64,000 bases of DNA from Chitinilyticum piscinae (GCF_015223195.1 NZ_JADFUA010000002.1:62001-126000), one strand, 5' to 3'. Positions 19,459 through 28,736 are shown, counted from the first letter of the stretch. Program-made: numbers and translations. The notes: generated by a model not told the origin, from the sequence alone.

Positions 19459-19728
19459 TCAGAAGCGGACCGAGCGGGTCCAGGCCTTCAGTACGGCTCG
19501 TGCCAGCCGGTCATCGCTGTAGCAGACCAGGGTGTCCGCTTCCTGCTCCGGCTGGTAGCGACGGATTTCGCTGATGCACCAGTCACGCTGGGCGGTATCC
19601 ATCGGTGCGAGTGCGTGCAGGGGGCTGGCGTAATGCCGCACGCCGATTTCGGCATCGCTGCAGACGCAGGGGGCGCAGCTTTTGCGGGCGTGACAGCTAA
19701 GTCCAAGGAGGGAGAAGGGATCACTCAT
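19459..19728 (-). CDS. Small cysteine-rich protein of unknown function
   Basis: 89 residues from the ATG at 19728 (start MSDPFSLLGLSCHARKSCAPC). Six cysteines, four of them clustered in SCHARKSCAPCVCSD, suggest a metal or zinc site; no export signal. The C-terminal half (AQRDWCISEIRRYQPEQEAD) looks like an ordinary soluble fold. I do not recognise a family. It lies between the histidine kinase and the EamA gene, all on the minus strand. An upstream in-frame start at 19776 would add 16 residues. Confidence 0.5.
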   Translation of the reverse strand: MSDPFSLLGLSCHARKSCAPCVCSDAEIGVRHYASPLHALAPMDTAQRDWCISEIRRYQPEQEADTLVCYSDDRLARAVLKAWTRSVRF

Positions 19729-19804
19729 GAACACAGTGTGCCGTGTCTGCATGCAGGGCGGGTCGATCTGCATCAAGCTGCTGCACGATGTGAGCGTTGA
19801 TACC

Positions 19805-19853
19805 GGGTATATGTCGCTATCTATTTTTCTATCTGGTTGTCACTTGCATAGGG
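19805..19853. repeat. 49-bp element, copy 3 (degenerate right end)
   Basis: Begins GGGTATATGTCGCTAT, sharing TATGTCGCTAT with copy 2, and after 49 bp reaches TTGCATAGGG instead of a clean ATACCC end. It covers the 3' end of the minus-strand EamA gene: the stop codon (19821-19823) and the last ten or so codons lie inside it. Confidence 0.5.
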
Positions 19854-20774
19854 GGCTTGGTATTTTGCCTGCCGAGTGCTGCTGGAGGTGCGCCGCAGCA
19901 ACGGGCTGCCATGCTCGGCAAACCAGACGCCGGCGACAATCAGCGCCGCACCAAGCAGTGCCAGTGGCGTGATCTGCTCGCGCAGGATGATGGCCGCGGT
20001 GAGCATGGTGATCGCCGGAATCAGGTAAATGTAATTGCTGGCCTTGACCGCGCCGATCAGTTGGACGGCATTATTCCAGACTACATAACACAATGCCGAG
20101 GCGATCAGTCCGAGGAACAGCAGTTGCGGCCAGACCTGATGGAGCAGGATGGTCGGCAGCGCGGCGGTGTAGCCGGTCAGCCAGAGTGCCGGCAGCATGG
20201 TCAGCAGTCCGTAGCCGAAAATCCGCCGCGTTAGATGCAGCAGGCCATGCGGCTTGCTGACCCGCTTGAGTAGCGTCGAATAGAGCGCCCACATCCCGCC
20301 GGCGCTGAGCGCCAGCAGGTCGCCCAGCGGATTGAGCTGCAGTACCACGCTGCCGTTGAACATTACCAGCGCCACCCCGGCAAAGGCGATCAGGCTGCCG
20401 ATGACCAGCGGGCGCGACAGCCCCTCGTCGGTGCTGAAGAAGTGTGCGAGCAACGCGGTCAACAATGGCGCAGACGATACCAGCAAGCCGACATTGCTGG
20501 CCTGGGTAAACTGCAGCGCATAGTTTTCGGTCAGGAAATACAGCGTGACGCCAGTGGCGCCCATGGCCGCATAGTGTAGCTCCTGCTTCCAGCCTTCCCA
20601 GCCGCGCCAGACCGGATGCAGCAGCCACAATACCAGCCAGGCCAGCAGAAAGCGGTCGAACAGGATCTGTACCGGGCTGAGGTGCTGCAACAGCAGCTTG
20701 GTCGAGACAAAAGTCGTTCCCCAGACAGAAACGGCAAACAGGGCCAGCAGGTGGCCGCGCAGGGTGGCTGACAT
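19821..20774 (-). CDS. EamA/DMT-family drug/metabolite transporter
   Basis: 317 residues with about ten transmembrane helices in two EamA halves; GTTFVSTKLLLQHLSPVQILFDRFLLAWLVL opens the first repeat and WNNAVQLIGAVKASNYIYLIPAITML is typical of the second. Members export amino acids or other small metabolites. GGAGGAATAC precedes the ATG. The C-terminal tail after residue 290 is hydrophilic, and its last ten residues (PYASDNQIEK) are encoded by the 49-bp repeat. The promoter region is shared with the divergent gene at 20902 and holds a perfect 18-bp palindrome. Confidence 0.85.
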   Translation of the reverse strand: MSATLRGHLLALFAVSVWGTTFVSTKLLLQHLSPVQILFDRFLLAWLVLWLLHPVWRGWEGWKQELHYAAMGATGVTLYFLTENYALQFTQASNVGLLVSSAPLLTALLAHFFSTDEGLSRPLVIGSLIAFAGVALVMFNGSVVLQLNPLGDLLALSAGGMWALYSTLLKRVSKPHGLLHLTRRIFGYGLLTMLPALWLTGYTAALPTILLHQVWPQLLFLGLIASALCYVVWNNAVQLIGAVKASNYIYLIPAITMLTAAIILREQITPLALLGAALIVAGVWFAEHGSPLLRRTSSSTRQAKYQAPYASDNQIEK

Positions 20775-20828
20775 GTATTCCTCCAGAGCCCGGATTCTAC
20801 GTGATGCTCGGGGTGCTCACCGTTCCGC

Positions 20829-20846
20829 GCTTGCGCATGCGCAAGC
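20829..20846. promoter_or_regulatory. 18-bp perfect palindrome in a divergent promoter
   Basis: GCTTGCGCATGCGCAAGC, flanked further out by CACCGT and ACGGTG as a second inverted pair. It lies 55 nt from the EamA start and 56 nt from the start of the gene at 20902, so it is placed almost exactly in the middle of the divergent promoter region. A dimeric regulator could control both genes; a transcribed hairpin is the alternative. Confidence 0.5.
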
Positions 20847-20901
20847 ACGGTGAAAGCGCCATAATGGCGCGCCGGTCCAGCCCCCGGCAGGGAGATATGC
20901 T

Positions 20902-21399
20902 GTGAAGTACTGGTTTCTGAGTACGGTGTTGCTGCTGCCACTGGTGGCGCAGGCCGCCGACCCGGATGAGGTCAGGTTCAAGGCCGAACTGCGCAAGCGC
21001 AATGTGGTCATCAGCGAGCGGCAGATGGCCAGCATCTGGAATTATGTGCAGACGCCCGAGGGGGCGAATCCGCTCAAGGGACGTGAGCTCTACCAGCAGC
21101 TTTGCGATTACAAGGCCTATTACGACCAGAAATTGATGAGCTACTGCCATATTGCGCTGCAGGAGAGCTTTCGCGCACAGTATCCGCTGGCGTTTCTGGC
21201 GGACTACCAGCCTCAGGCTGAATTGCGGCGCTACGATCTGGCCGACGGGCTGGCTTATGTGGTGGATATTACCGGCAAGGTCAAGGATCGGGCCAAGCAT
21301 GTGCCTGCGGTGCTGCGAGTGAGGCTGGAGCAGCAGAGTGGGGCTAGCCGGGATTTCGTGCTGTTGTGGTTTGACGGCTACTGGGCGTTCGTGCTTTAA
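20902..21399 (+). CDS. Secreted protein of unknown function
   Basis: 165 residues with a signal peptide (1-18, ending LVAQA). The mature part is hydrophilic, with two cysteines (QLCDYK and SYCHIAL) about 15 residues apart that could form a disulfide, and ends in beta-like segments (DFVLLWFDGYWAFVL). GTG start with GGAGA six nt before it; the upstream ATG is out of frame. I do not recognise the family. Divergent from the EamA transporter; its stop is followed after 8 nt by a perfect 49-bp element. Confidence 0.6.
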   Translation: MKYWFLSTVLLLPLVAQAADPDEVRFKAELRKRNVVISERQMASIWNYVQTPEGANPLKGRELYQQLCDYKAYYDQKLMSYCHIALQESFRAQYPLAFLADYQPQAELRRYDLADGLAYVVDITGKVKDRAKHVPAVLRVRLEQQSGASRDFVLLWFDGYWAFVL

Positions 21400-21407
21400 A
21401 CCATGCT

Positions 21408-21456
21408 GGGTATTGCCGGATGTAATCTGAGGAAAGATCGTTTCACGGCAATACCC
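21408..21456. repeat. 49-bp element, copy 4 (perfect arms)
   Basis: Perfect arms GGGTATTGCCG (21408-21418) and CGGCAATACCC (21446-21456) with a 27-bp spacer. Lies between convergent stops: 8 nt after the gene ending at 21399 and 7 nt before the stop of the permease gene on the other strand. Same arm length and spacer length as copy 1, with a different interior. Confidence 0.85.
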
Positions 21457-21463
21457 TTGGGTT

Positions 21464-22264
21464 TTAATGAATGCCGCCGCTGGCTTTGAAGCGTTTTTCC
21501 AGGTGGTTGACGCCGGCTGCCAGCACCAGGGTCAGTACCAGATAGATCAGCGAGATCGTCAGGTAGGGCTCCCAGTAGCGCGAATAGGCGCCGGCCACGG
21601 TGCGTGCGGCGTAGGCAATTTCTGCCAGGCCGATGGCGGACACCAGCGAACTGTCCTTCACCAGCATGATGGCTTCATTGCCCAGGGGCGGCAACATGCG
21701 ACGGAAGGCTTGCGGCACCACGATAAAGCGCATGGTCTGGCCGTAGGTCATCCCCAGCGAGCGCGATGCCTCGAATTGCCCCTTGTGGATGGACTGGATG
21801 CCGGCCCGGAAAATTTCGGTGATGTAGGCACCGGCATTGAGTGTCAGTGCCACTAGCCCGGACATGAAGGCGCCATATTCCGAGCGCAGTTCGCCGGCGT
21901 AGTCACCGCTGATCAACCAGCCGCCTTCCGGGTGTACCAGCAGCGGCATCACGGCAAAGTGGGTGAGCAGAATTTGCACGAACAACGGCGTGCCGCGGAA
22001 GAAGGTGACATAGGCGGTGACCGGCCAGCGTACCAGTAGCATCACCGGATATTTCCACGGGCCGTGCTTGACTTCGGCCAGTCGCGCCATGCCACCAAAC
22101 AGGCCAATCAGCGTGCCCAGCACCACCGCGATCAGGGTGATGCCGACGGTCATCTTCATGCCGGAGATGAACAGGTCACGATATTCCCAGACAATCTGCA
22201 GCTGGAAATTTTCGAGAAGCGGCACCGCTTGCTGTGCGGATTGCCAGAATGCGTTGAAATCCAT
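21464..22264 (-). CDS. Polar amino-acid ABC transporter permease
   Basis: 266 residues, about five transmembrane helices, HisM/GlnP family. The segment VTFFRGTPLFVQILLTHF and the EAA loop FEASRSLGMTYGQTMRFIVVPQAFRRMLPPLGNE are diagnostic of polar amino-acid importers. It pairs with the binding protein encoded just upstream, but no ATP-binding subunit is present here; it may borrow a shared ATPase from another locus. A perfect 24-bp palindrome with T-tract separates it from the binding-protein gene, so it is probably expressed at a lower level. Confidence 0.9.
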   Translation of the reverse strand: MDFNAFWQSAQQAVPLLENFQLQIVWEYRDLFISGMKMTVGITLIAVVLGTLIGLFGGMARLAEVKHGPWKYPVMLLVRWPVTAYVTFFRGTPLFVQILLTHFAVMPLLVHPEGGWLISGDYAGELRSEYGAFMSGLVALTLNAGAYITEIFRAGIQSIHKGQFEASRSLGMTYGQTMRFIVVPQAFRRMLPPLGNEAIMLVKDSSLVSAIGLAEIAYAARTVAGAYSRYWEPYLTISLIYLVLTLVLAAGVNHLEKRFKASGGIH

Positions 22265-22283
22265 GGACTAGGCTCGGACAGGG

Positions 22284-22316
22284 CAAAATAAAGCGCAAAC
22301 GGCTAGCCGTTTGCGC
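22284..22316 (-). terminator. Attenuating terminator between binding protein and permease
   Basis: A perfect 24-bp palindrome at 22293-22316 (half-site AGCCGTTTGCGC) followed on the minus strand by TTTATTTTG. It comes 20 nt after the binding-protein stop and 29 nt before the permease start. An intrinsic terminator here would reduce transcription of the permease relative to the binding protein. Confidence 0.8.
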
Positions 22317-22335
22317 CCGAGTCAGCAGCTCCGGC

Positions 22336-23079
22336 TTACTTGCCGAAGTACTTCTGGTGAATCTTGTCGTAGGAGCCATCGGCCTTGATGGCCGCCAGAC
22401 CCTTGTTCAGCTTGTCGAGCAGTTCCTTGTTGCCCTTCTTCACGGCGATGCCGTAGTACTCCTTGGCAAAGGAATTGTCGTCGATGGTCTTGAGCTTGCT
22501 GTCCTTGTTGTTGGCGATGAAGTTGATCACCACGCCGTTGTCGGCAACCACGGCATCGACGCCTCCGCTGAGTAGTTCCTTCAGAGCCAGCGGGGTGGAT
22601 TCAAAGCGCTTGATGTTCGGGTTGGTCTTGCCCAGCAGTTTCTGCACAACTTCGTCGCCAGTGGTGCCAGTCTGTACGCCGACCTTCTTGGTCTTCAGTT
22701 CGCTGAACTTGGTCAGCTTGCTGTTGGCGCCGACAGCAATCAGCTGCTTGGCTTCAAAATACGGATCGGAGAAATCCATGGTCTGTTTGCGCTCAGGGGT
22801 GATGGTCACCGCTGAAATCACGATATCGCGTTCGCCATTGGCCAGCGTGGCGAAAATGCCTTCCCACGGGGTGTTCACGAACTTCACCTGGATGCCGGCC
22901 TTGGCAGCAACCGCATTCAGCACGTCCATGTCAAAGCCCACGATTTCTTTCTTTTCGTTCACGGATTCGAACGGGGCGTAGGCGGCATCGGTGCCCACCT
23001 GATAGACCTTGGCGGCGCTTGCGCCGGTGCTCAACATCAGGCCACTCATCAGTGTGGCAACCATCCATGCTGCTTTCAT
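22336..23079 (-). CDS. Periplasmic amino-acid-binding protein
   Basis: 247 residues from the ATG at 23079, chosen because GAGGAGCGCAAA stands right before it; an earlier start would precede the signal peptide by 11 residues. Signal peptide about 1-22 (ending TGASA). Mature KVYQVGTDAAYAPFESVNEKKEIVGFDMDVLNAVA is the SBP_bac_3 signature for polar amino acids (glutamine, arginine or lysine types). Further family segments: ANGERDIVISAVTITPERKQTMDFSDPYF and GVQTGTTGDEVV. The exact ligand is not determined. First gene of a two-gene importer operon lacking its ATPase. Confidence 0.92.
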   Translation of the reverse strand: MKAAWMVATLMSGLMLSTGASAAKVYQVGTDAAYAPFESVNEKKEIVGFDMDVLNAVAAKAGIQVKFVNTPWEGIFATLANGERDIVISAVTITPERKQTMDFSDPYFEAKQLIAVGANSKLTKFSELKTKKVGVQTGTTGDEVVQKLLGKTNPNIKRFESTPLALKELLSGGVDAVVADNGVVINFIANNKDSKLKTIDDNSFAKEYYGIAVKKGNKELLDKLNKGLAAIKADGSYDKIHQKYFGK

Positions 23080-23184
23080 TTTGCGCTCCTCGTCATTTTT
23101 ATGGGTGGGCATAAAACCCGCACGTGCGATCTTAAACGTAGATCGTTTGGTGATTAATCAGGGATATCCCGTAAGCTTGCGGTG

Positions 23185-24000
23185 TCAGCCAACCAGTTCG
23201 TCAAGTCCGCCACGCAGGTCCAGCAGTTCCGGTAGTTTCTCGGTTAGTTTTTCCCGGTCTAGTCCAGCCTGTGCAAGCAGATCGTCGCTGGTTTCAGTCA
23301 GGGCGGCAGCAAGGGAGTCCTGGTCGTGTGCCTGCTGCTGCAGACGGATGGCCAAATTGAGGATGGCGCTGAGGGCGTCCGGGGGTACCTGCCCAGATGG
23401 ATCATCCTGGTGCCGCAAGGCGTCCACGATCAGGGCAGGGAAATTCCAGCGTCGAACCAGCTCAACGCTGGCATCGACAAAATCGAATTCCGGGGCTGAA
23501 TCGCCGGACTTGGCGGGGTCGGCGTGATGCTTTTCGATTTGGGTGGCTGTCTCGGGAGAAACCACGTGAACCAGCATCTCGCCGATGTTGTGCAGGATGC
23601 CACAGGTAAAGGCCATTTCCGGAGAGACGCGCGCCTGGGTGGCCAGCCAGCGGGCATCCGATGAAACCGTGAGGCTTTTATGCCAGAAGTGCTTGCGATC
23701 GAAGCCGGGTGTTGCGATGAACGCACCGGTGATGCCGGAGGCAATTACCAGGGTGCGTACCGTGTTGAAGCCCAGTACCACCATGGCCTCATTGACTGTG
23801 CCGATACGCCGGGTTGCGCCGAAGTGGACTGAATTGGCCAGGCGCAACACCTTGGCGGTGATGACCTGATCCAGTGAAATCTTCTGGGCAATGCGCCCGA
23901 TATCGATCGAATCGTCGTTAAAGCTGTCGATCAGTTCCTGAACCACTTTGGGGATGGTGGGCAGGCGGTGCGTTTGCTCGAACACCTCTTCCAGTTTCAT
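23185..24000 (-). CDS. HDOD-domain protein
   Basis: 271 residues. LPTIPKVVQELIDSFNDDSIDIGRIAQKISLDQVITAKVLRLANS is the hallmark start of the HDOD domain, an HD-related output module, and CGILHNIGEML keeps an HN in place of the HD metal pair, as is usual for HDOD proteins that lack phosphodiesterase activity. No receiver or GGDEF domain is attached. Such proteins regulate motility and stress responses. GGAG is correctly spaced before the ATG. It lies between the amino-acid importer and rne, all on the minus strand. Confidence 0.85.
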   Translation of the reverse strand: MKLEEVFEQTHRLPTIPKVVQELIDSFNDDSIDIGRIAQKISLDQVITAKVLRLANSVHFGATRRIGTVNEAMVVLGFNTVRTLVIASGITGAFIATPGFDRKHFWHKSLTVSSDARWLATQARVSPEMAFTCGILHNIGEMLVHVVSPETATQIEKHHADPAKSGDSAPEFDFVDASVELVRRWNFPALIVDALRHQDDPSGQVPPDALSAILNLAIRLQQQAHDQDSLAAALTETSDDLLAQAGLDREKLTEKLPELLDLRGGLDELVG

Positions 24001-24071
24001 TGCGCACTCCCGATGTTTCTTGTCGTTTTATCTTAGAGTAGGGGGCGGACTGTCACCAGTCCGGAGCAAAT

Positions 24072-24101
24072 AAAAAGAACTCCGCCCTGGGGCGGAGTTC
24101 T
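24072..24101 (-). terminator. Terminator of rne
   Basis: Perfect 11-bp arms AGAACTCCGCC and GGCGGAGTTCT with loop CTGG, followed on the minus strand by TTTTTATTT. It lies 14 nt after the rne stop codon; a run of ten G residues lies between stop and stem. Confidence 0.9.
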
Positions 24102-24114
24102 CTGGGGGGGGGGC

Positions 24115-27105
24115 TTACTGCCCGGATTCGCTGTTGCCGCCCGTGCTGACCTGGGCCAGTGTTTCGGGGGCAGCACTCGGCGCAGCTTGAGGCTGACTGC
24201 GCTGGTCGCTTCGGCGGCGGCGCTTGGGCGCCTCGACGATGATTTCTTCCGCGGCCGGGTTGCTGGCGCTGGTCTGAACCAGTTGCAGCTCGACTTGCTC
24301 GCTTGCCGCTGCCGCCTGACCTTCCTTGCGGATGTCGCTGCGGCGGCGGCGAGTCGGTGCGGCCGCTTCGCTGGCGTGATCGCTGCTAGCGGCGCTGGTG
24401 CTGACAAGAACCAGGCCTGCTTGTGCTGCCAGCTCGGCGGCATCGACCTGCGGTTCGCTGTCGATGGTTGCCTCGGCGCCGGGTGCTGCTGCAGCCTTTT
24501 CTGCAGGGGCTGCTGCGGCGGCCGGCGCTTCCGCATTGAATACCAGGCTGGCTTGCGCCGGAACGGATTCAGTTTGCGGGATCGGTGTGCTGGCTTCAGT
24601 CGCCACTGCGGGCGCGGCTTCTGCTGTTGCATCAGGGGCTGTTTCGCTGGCGGTGGCGGGTTGATCGGCAGTTGCCGCCGAAGTATCAGCTGCTTCTGCT
24701 GCAGGTGCGCTTGCTACCTCGCTAACCACTGCGATGACTGGAGCCGCGTTGGCCTGCGCTGCATCGCTGATGGCTGTTACCGGAATGGTGCTGGCTTCTT
24801 CGGATGTAACGGCATCTGCTGCTTCAGTGGTGACTTCCGCTGCTGCATTGCGTTCGCCACGGCGCTCACCGCCACGACGGCCGCGACGGCGGCGGCTGCG
24901 GCCTTCGCTGGCTTCACCAGCAGGAGCGGCGCTATTCGCATCGATCTGTTCGCTGGTATTGTCGTTGCCGGTGGCTGTGCTGCTGGTTTCCAGCAGTTCT
25001 TCCTGCTTCGGAGCCGTGTTGCGCTCGCCACGCGGCTGGCGTTCACTGCGCGGCTGGCGCTCGCGACGCCCTTCCTGCTTGGCTGGGGCTTCTGCTGGTG
25101 CGGTTGCCGTGCTGGCCAGCGCAGCCGTTTCACGGCTGTCATTGCCATTGTTGCGTTCGCGGTTACGCTCGCCACGGCCTTCGCGTGCCGGTTTCTGGTC
25201 TTCTTCGATGCGCGGCTTGCCGCTGCGGCGATTCTCGTCGTTGCCGCGATTGCCGCGTTCGGCGCGCTGCTCGTTGCGCTCGCCACGCTCATTGCGCTCG
25301 TTGCGCTCACCATTGCGCTCGCCACGACGGCGGCTGTCGTTGCGGCGGCCACTGTTGCGCGCAGCCGGTTTGGTTTCTTCGACAGCAGGCTCGCCCTTGA
25401 ACCAGCTGACAATACGGCTCCACAGCGATGTGCCGGATTGTTCCTGTGCGGCTGCCGGCTTTTTCGCCGGGCGTGGTTCGGCGGAGACCGGGGCCGGTTG
25501 TGCCGGAGTGATGCCTTTGACGGCGGCTTCCTGGCGTTTGGCCTGTTCTTCCTTGGCCTTCAGCGGCTGGTAGCCCTGTTCCGGCGGGGTTTCGACCATG
25601 CGGTAGGACGGGCGGCCGTCGTCGAACTGGTTCAGTTCGTCATGGCGCAGGCGGGAGACGCTGTAATCCGGCGTTTCCATGTGCATGTTCGGGATCAGCA
25701 CGATGCTGACCTTGAGCCGTGCTTCGAGCGCGAACAGTTCGTGGCGCTTTTCGTTCAGCAGGAAGGTGGCAACGTCGACCGGCACTTGCGCGTGAATGGC
25801 GCCGGTATTGTCCTTCATGGCATCTTCCTGAATGATGCGCAGGATGTGCAGGGCGGACGATTCGGTGCCGCGAATGAAGCCGGTCCCGTGGCAGCGCGGG
25901 CAGGCGATGTGGGTGGTTTCTTCCAGCGAGGGCTGCAGGCGCTGGCGGGAAAGCTCCATCAGGCCGAAGCGGCTGATCTTGCCGGTCTGTACGCGGGCGC
26001 GGTCATGGTGCAGCGCTTCACGCAGGCGGTTCTCGACATCGCGCTGGCTCTTGGGATTCTCCATGTCGATGAAGTCGATGACGATCAGGCCGCCGACGTC
26101 GCGCAGGCGCATCTGGCGGGCGATTTCGTCGGCTGCTTCGAGGTTGGTGCGCAGCGCGGTTTCCTCGATGTCGCTGCCCTTGGTGGCGCGCGCCGAGTTC
26201 ACGTCGATCGAGTAGAGCGCTTCGGTCTTGTCGATCACGATGGCGCCGCCTGACGGCAGGGAGACTTCGCGGGCAAAGGCGGTTTCGATCTGGTGTTCGA
26301 TCTGGAAGCGCGAGAACAGCGGAACGTCATCCTGATACAGCTTGACGCGGTTCACGTTGCCCGGCATGACGTGGCTCATGAACTGGCGGGCCTGTTCGAA
26401 AATGTCGGACTTGTCGATCAGGATTTCGCCGATTTCCGGCTGGAAATAATCGCGGATGGCGCGAATGACCAGGCTGGATTCCTGGTAGATCAGGAATGCA
26501 CCGGTCTGCGAAGTGGCGGCACCTTCAATGGCGCGCCACAGTTGCAGCAGGTACTGGAAGTCCCATTGCAGCTCTTCAACGGCGCGGCCGATGGCTGCGG
26601 TGCGGGCGATCAGGCTCATGCCGGACGGAGTGTCCAGCTGATCCATGGCAGCGCGCAACTCGTTGCGCTCTTCGCCTTCGATGCGACGGGAGACGCCGCC
26701 GCCGCGCGGGTTGTTCGGCATCAGCACCAGATAGCGTCCGGCAAGGCTGATGTAGGTGGTTAGTGCCGCGCCCTTGTTGCCGCGCTCGTCCTTTTCGACC
26801 TGGACGATCAATTCCTGGCCTTCCTTCAGCGAGTCGAGCACGCGGCCGCGGCCGCCGCCTTCGCCGTCGCCCAGGTAGGCGCGGGAGATTTCCTTGAACG
26901 GCAGGAAGCCATGGCGATCACAGCCGTAATCGACAAAACAGGCTTCCAGCGAGGGTTCGATGCGGGTGATGACACCCTTGTAGATGTTGGACTTGCGCTG
27001 TTCCTTGCCGACAGTCTCGATGTCGAGGTCGATAAGTTTCTGGCCGTCAACGATGGCAACGCGCAGCTCTTCGGCCTGCGTTGCATTGAACAACATGCGT
27101 TTCAT
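24115..27105 (-). CDS. rne: Ribonuclease E
   Basis: 996 residues. The start [22 protein letters not shown] matches E. coli RNase E, so the ATG at 27105 is used rather than one 41 codons upstream. S1 domain about 36-120, catalytic region with [20 protein letters not shown] (metal-binding aspartate near 341-346) and the zinc-link ACPRCHGTG (near 400). After about residue 510 the protein becomes a low-complexity scaffold, first Arg/Glu/Asn-rich ([16 protein letters not shown]-like), then a long Ala/Glu/Thr stretch, ending with conserved-looking RRRRSD motifs. It is the core of the RNA degradosome and processes rRNA and mRNA. Divergent from rluC. Confidence 0.96.
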   Translation of the reverse strand: MKRMLFNATQAEELRVAIVDGQKLIDLDIETVGKEQRKSNIYKGVITRIEPSLEACFVDYGCDRHGFLPFKEISRAYLGDGEGGGRGRVLDSLKEGQELIVQVEKDERGNKGAALTTYISLAGRYLVLMPNNPRGGGVSRRIEGEERNELRAAMDQLDTPSGMSLIARTAAIGRAVEELQWDFQYLLQLWRAIEGAATSQTGAFLIYQESSLVIRAIRDYFQPEIGEILIDKSDIFEQARQFMSHVMPGNVNRVKLYQDDVPLFSRFQIEHQIETAFAREVSLPSGGAIVIDKTEALYSIDVNSARATKGSDIEETALRTNLEAADEIARQMRLRDVGGLIVIDFIDMENPKSQRDVENRLREALHHDRARVQTGKISRFGLMELSRQRLQPSLEETTHIACPRCHGTGFIRGTESSALHILRIIQEDAMKDNTGAIHAQVPVDVATFLLNEKRHELFALEARLKVSIVLIPNMHMETPDYSVSRLRHDELNQFDDGRPSYRMVETPPEQGYQPLKAKEEQAKRQEAAVKGITPAQPAPVSAEPRPAKKPAAAQEQSGTSLWSRIVSWFKGEPAVEETKPAARNSGRRNDSRRRGERNGERNERNERGERNEQRAERGNRGNDENRRSGKPRIEEDQKPAREGRGERNRERNNGNDSRETAALASTATAPAEAPAKQEGRRERQPRSERQPRGERNTAPKQEELLETSSTATGNDNTSEQIDANSAAPAGEASEGRSRRRRGRRGGERRGERNAAAEVTTEAADAVTSEEASTIPVTAISDAAQANAAPVIAVVSEVASAPAAEAADTSAATADQPATASETAPDATAEAAPAVATEASTPIPQTESVPAQASLVFNAEAPAAAAAPAEKAAAAPGAEATIDSEPQVDAAELAAQAGLVLVSTSAASSDHASEAAAPTRRRRSDIRKEGQAAAASEQVELQLVQTSASNPAAEEIIVEAPKRRRRSDQRSQPQAAPSAAPETLAQVSTGGNSESGQ

Positions 27106-27721
27106 GTTTAAAGGGGCTCCTGCGAACGCATTGCAGGGTCTCCGCGGCAAACCACTGGGGCTTCCGCCAGTTCCGGTGATCGGGGCTGGGCACGACCGCG
27201 CACCACGCAGGGCGCGGCGGTGGATCAATTCAGGCGATGTCAGTCCGGCTTAGCGAAATACGTTACGGCTCCAGTGTCCTTGTGTCAGATGATGAGGTTT
27301 GCGGTGTACTAACCACCCCCGCAAGGCTTGTCGGGCGGGGCTGGCGCGGAAATCCGGGAAGTGCGCTAACAAAGTAAATCAATTACCATCGCTGCTTTCG
27401 CGCCTTGCGCTGCGGTGAGCGTCATTAACCGCTTCCCGGCGTCTGTGTCGATCAGGTCTGTGGGGTGAGTCCCGCGCGCTGCATCCGCAAAACGAGCGGA
27501 CAGTGACCCGATGGTCACGGCGGGTTGTTCATCACCTGAACGGCCTGGCAGACAAAGAGCGGGAAAATGGGACAGGCCGGTCAGGCCTGTCACGGCGAAC
27601 CGCTGCGGTGTGCCCGTTTGGCATGCAGCATGTGGTCCGCGCGAGCCTGCGTAAATCGATGCAGGCCGGCATTCATTGACTGCAGCATCTGGCTGCAGTG
27701 CAACAGCGAGTATATGTCAAG
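27106..27721. promoter_or_regulatory. Long rne/rluC divergent intergenic region
   Basis: 616 bp without a convincing gene. In enterobacteria the rne transcript has a long 5' leader whose hairpins mediate autoregulation by RNase E, and the length here is consistent with that. A CCCCGC/GCGGGG pair around 27320-27345 could form one stem. A 75-codon open frame on the minus strand shows no ribosome site or family features and is not called. No clear -35/-10 pair was recognised on either strand. Confidence 0.45.
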
Positions 27722-28681
27722 ATGTCGCAAACAAGCAAAGCATCCGTGGAATGGGTGACAGTCGGAGAGGAAGACGCCGGGCAGCGCCTGGACAATTTCC
27801 TGCTCAAGCGCCTCAAAGGGGTGCCCAAAAGCCACGTATACCGCATCGTGCGGGCCGGGGAGGTGCGGGTAAACAAGGGCAGGGCCGATGTTACCCGCCG
27901 CCTGGAAGCCGGGGACGTGGTTCGTGTGCCGCCGGTGCGGGTGGCCGCTGTGCCGTCGCAGGCTCCGGCGCAGGCGGCAAGCCAGCGCATCGAGCTGGAG
28001 GTGCTGTTCGAAGATGATGCGCTGCTGATCGTCAACAAGCCGGCAGGGATCGCCGTGCATGGTGGCTCCGGGGTGTCTTTTGGTGTGATCGAGCTCTTGC
28101 GAGCGCAGCGTCCGCAGGCCAGATATCTGGAGCTGGTGCACCGGCTGGATCGCGAAACCTCGGGCATTCTGCTGGTGGCTAAAAAGCGCAGCGCGCTGGT
28201 CAAGCTGCACGAGATGTTCCGTGATCACCACCGGCTGGACAAGCGCTATCTGGCGCTGGTGCAGGATGTGTGGCCCGAGCCGCGCAGCCATGTGCGCCTC
28301 AAGCTCTTCAAGTACACGACCCCGGATGGCGAGCGGCGCGTGCGAGTGACCGCAGACGGCACCGATGCGCACACGGTAGTCAATCGCCTGAAGCAGTGGC
28401 AGGATTGCTCCTTGCTGGAGTGCGAGCTGAAAACCGGCCGCACGCACCAGATCCGCGTGCATCTGGCCTCCAGTGGTCACCCTATTCTGGGAGACGAGAA
28501 GTACGGCGACTTTGCGCTGAACAAGGCGCTGCAGCGTGATGGTCTGAAGCGCATGTTCCTGCATGCCTGGAAGCTGGCATTCAAGCATCCGCTCACCGAT
28601 GTGCCGCTGGCCATTGAGGCACCGCTGCCTGATGAATTGCAGGCGTATGTCGCTGCGCTGGGTGAGCCCTTGGTGCGGTAA
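27722..28681 (+). CDS. rluC: 23S rRNA pseudouridine synthase RluC
   Basis: 319 residues. An S4-like RNA-binding domain (AGQRLDNFLLKRLKGVPKSHVYRIVRAGEVRVN, about 19-51) is followed by the catalytic domain with ELVHRLDRETSGILLVAKK, where D143 is the nucleophilic aspartate, and KTGRTHQIRVH. It is close to E. coli RluC, which makes pseudouridines 955, 2504 and 2580 of 23S rRNA. The ATG at 27722 is preferred over one eight codons earlier because the family begins about here; ribosome sites are weak for both. rne-rluC divergence is a conserved arrangement. A 49-bp element starts 6 nt after the stop. Confidence 0.94.
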   Translation: MSQTSKASVEWVTVGEEDAGQRLDNFLLKRLKGVPKSHVYRIVRAGEVRVNKGRADVTRRLEAGDVVRVPPVRVAAVPSQAPAQAASQRIELEVLFEDDALLIVNKPAGIAVHGGSGVSFGVIELLRAQRPQARYLELVHRLDRETSGILLVAKKRSALVKLHEMFRDHHRLDKRYLALVQDVWPEPRSHVRLKLFKYTTPDGERRVRVTADGTDAHTVVNRLKQWQDCSLLECELKTGRTHQIRVHLASSGHPILGDEKYGDFALNKALQRDGLKRMFLHAWKLAFKHPLTDVPLAIEAPLPDELQAYVAALGEPLVR

Positions 28682-28687
28682 ATACAC

Positions 28688-28736
28688 GGGTATTGCCCTG
28701 CAATCATTTCAATCAAACAAGTACAGGCATATGGGG
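28688..28736. repeat. 49-bp element, copy 5 (degenerate right end)
   Basis: Begins GGGTATTGCCC, nearly identical to the left arm of copy 4, and after 49 bp reads GGCATATGGGG, where the expected GGCAATACCC is corrupted. It starts 6 nt after the rluC stop. A second short inverted pair, CAGGCATA/TATGCCTG, overlaps its right end. Confidence 0.45.

Noticed and set aside
24187-26253. A 688-codon open frame on the plus strand inside rne
   Set aside because: It is a mirror of the biased, GC-rich codons of the RNase E scaffold; the translation is Cys/Gly/Arg-rich with no family features, and rne on the other strand is certain.
27366-27593. 75-codon minus-strand frame in the rne leader
   Set aside because: No ribosome site or recognisable family; more likely untranslated leader.
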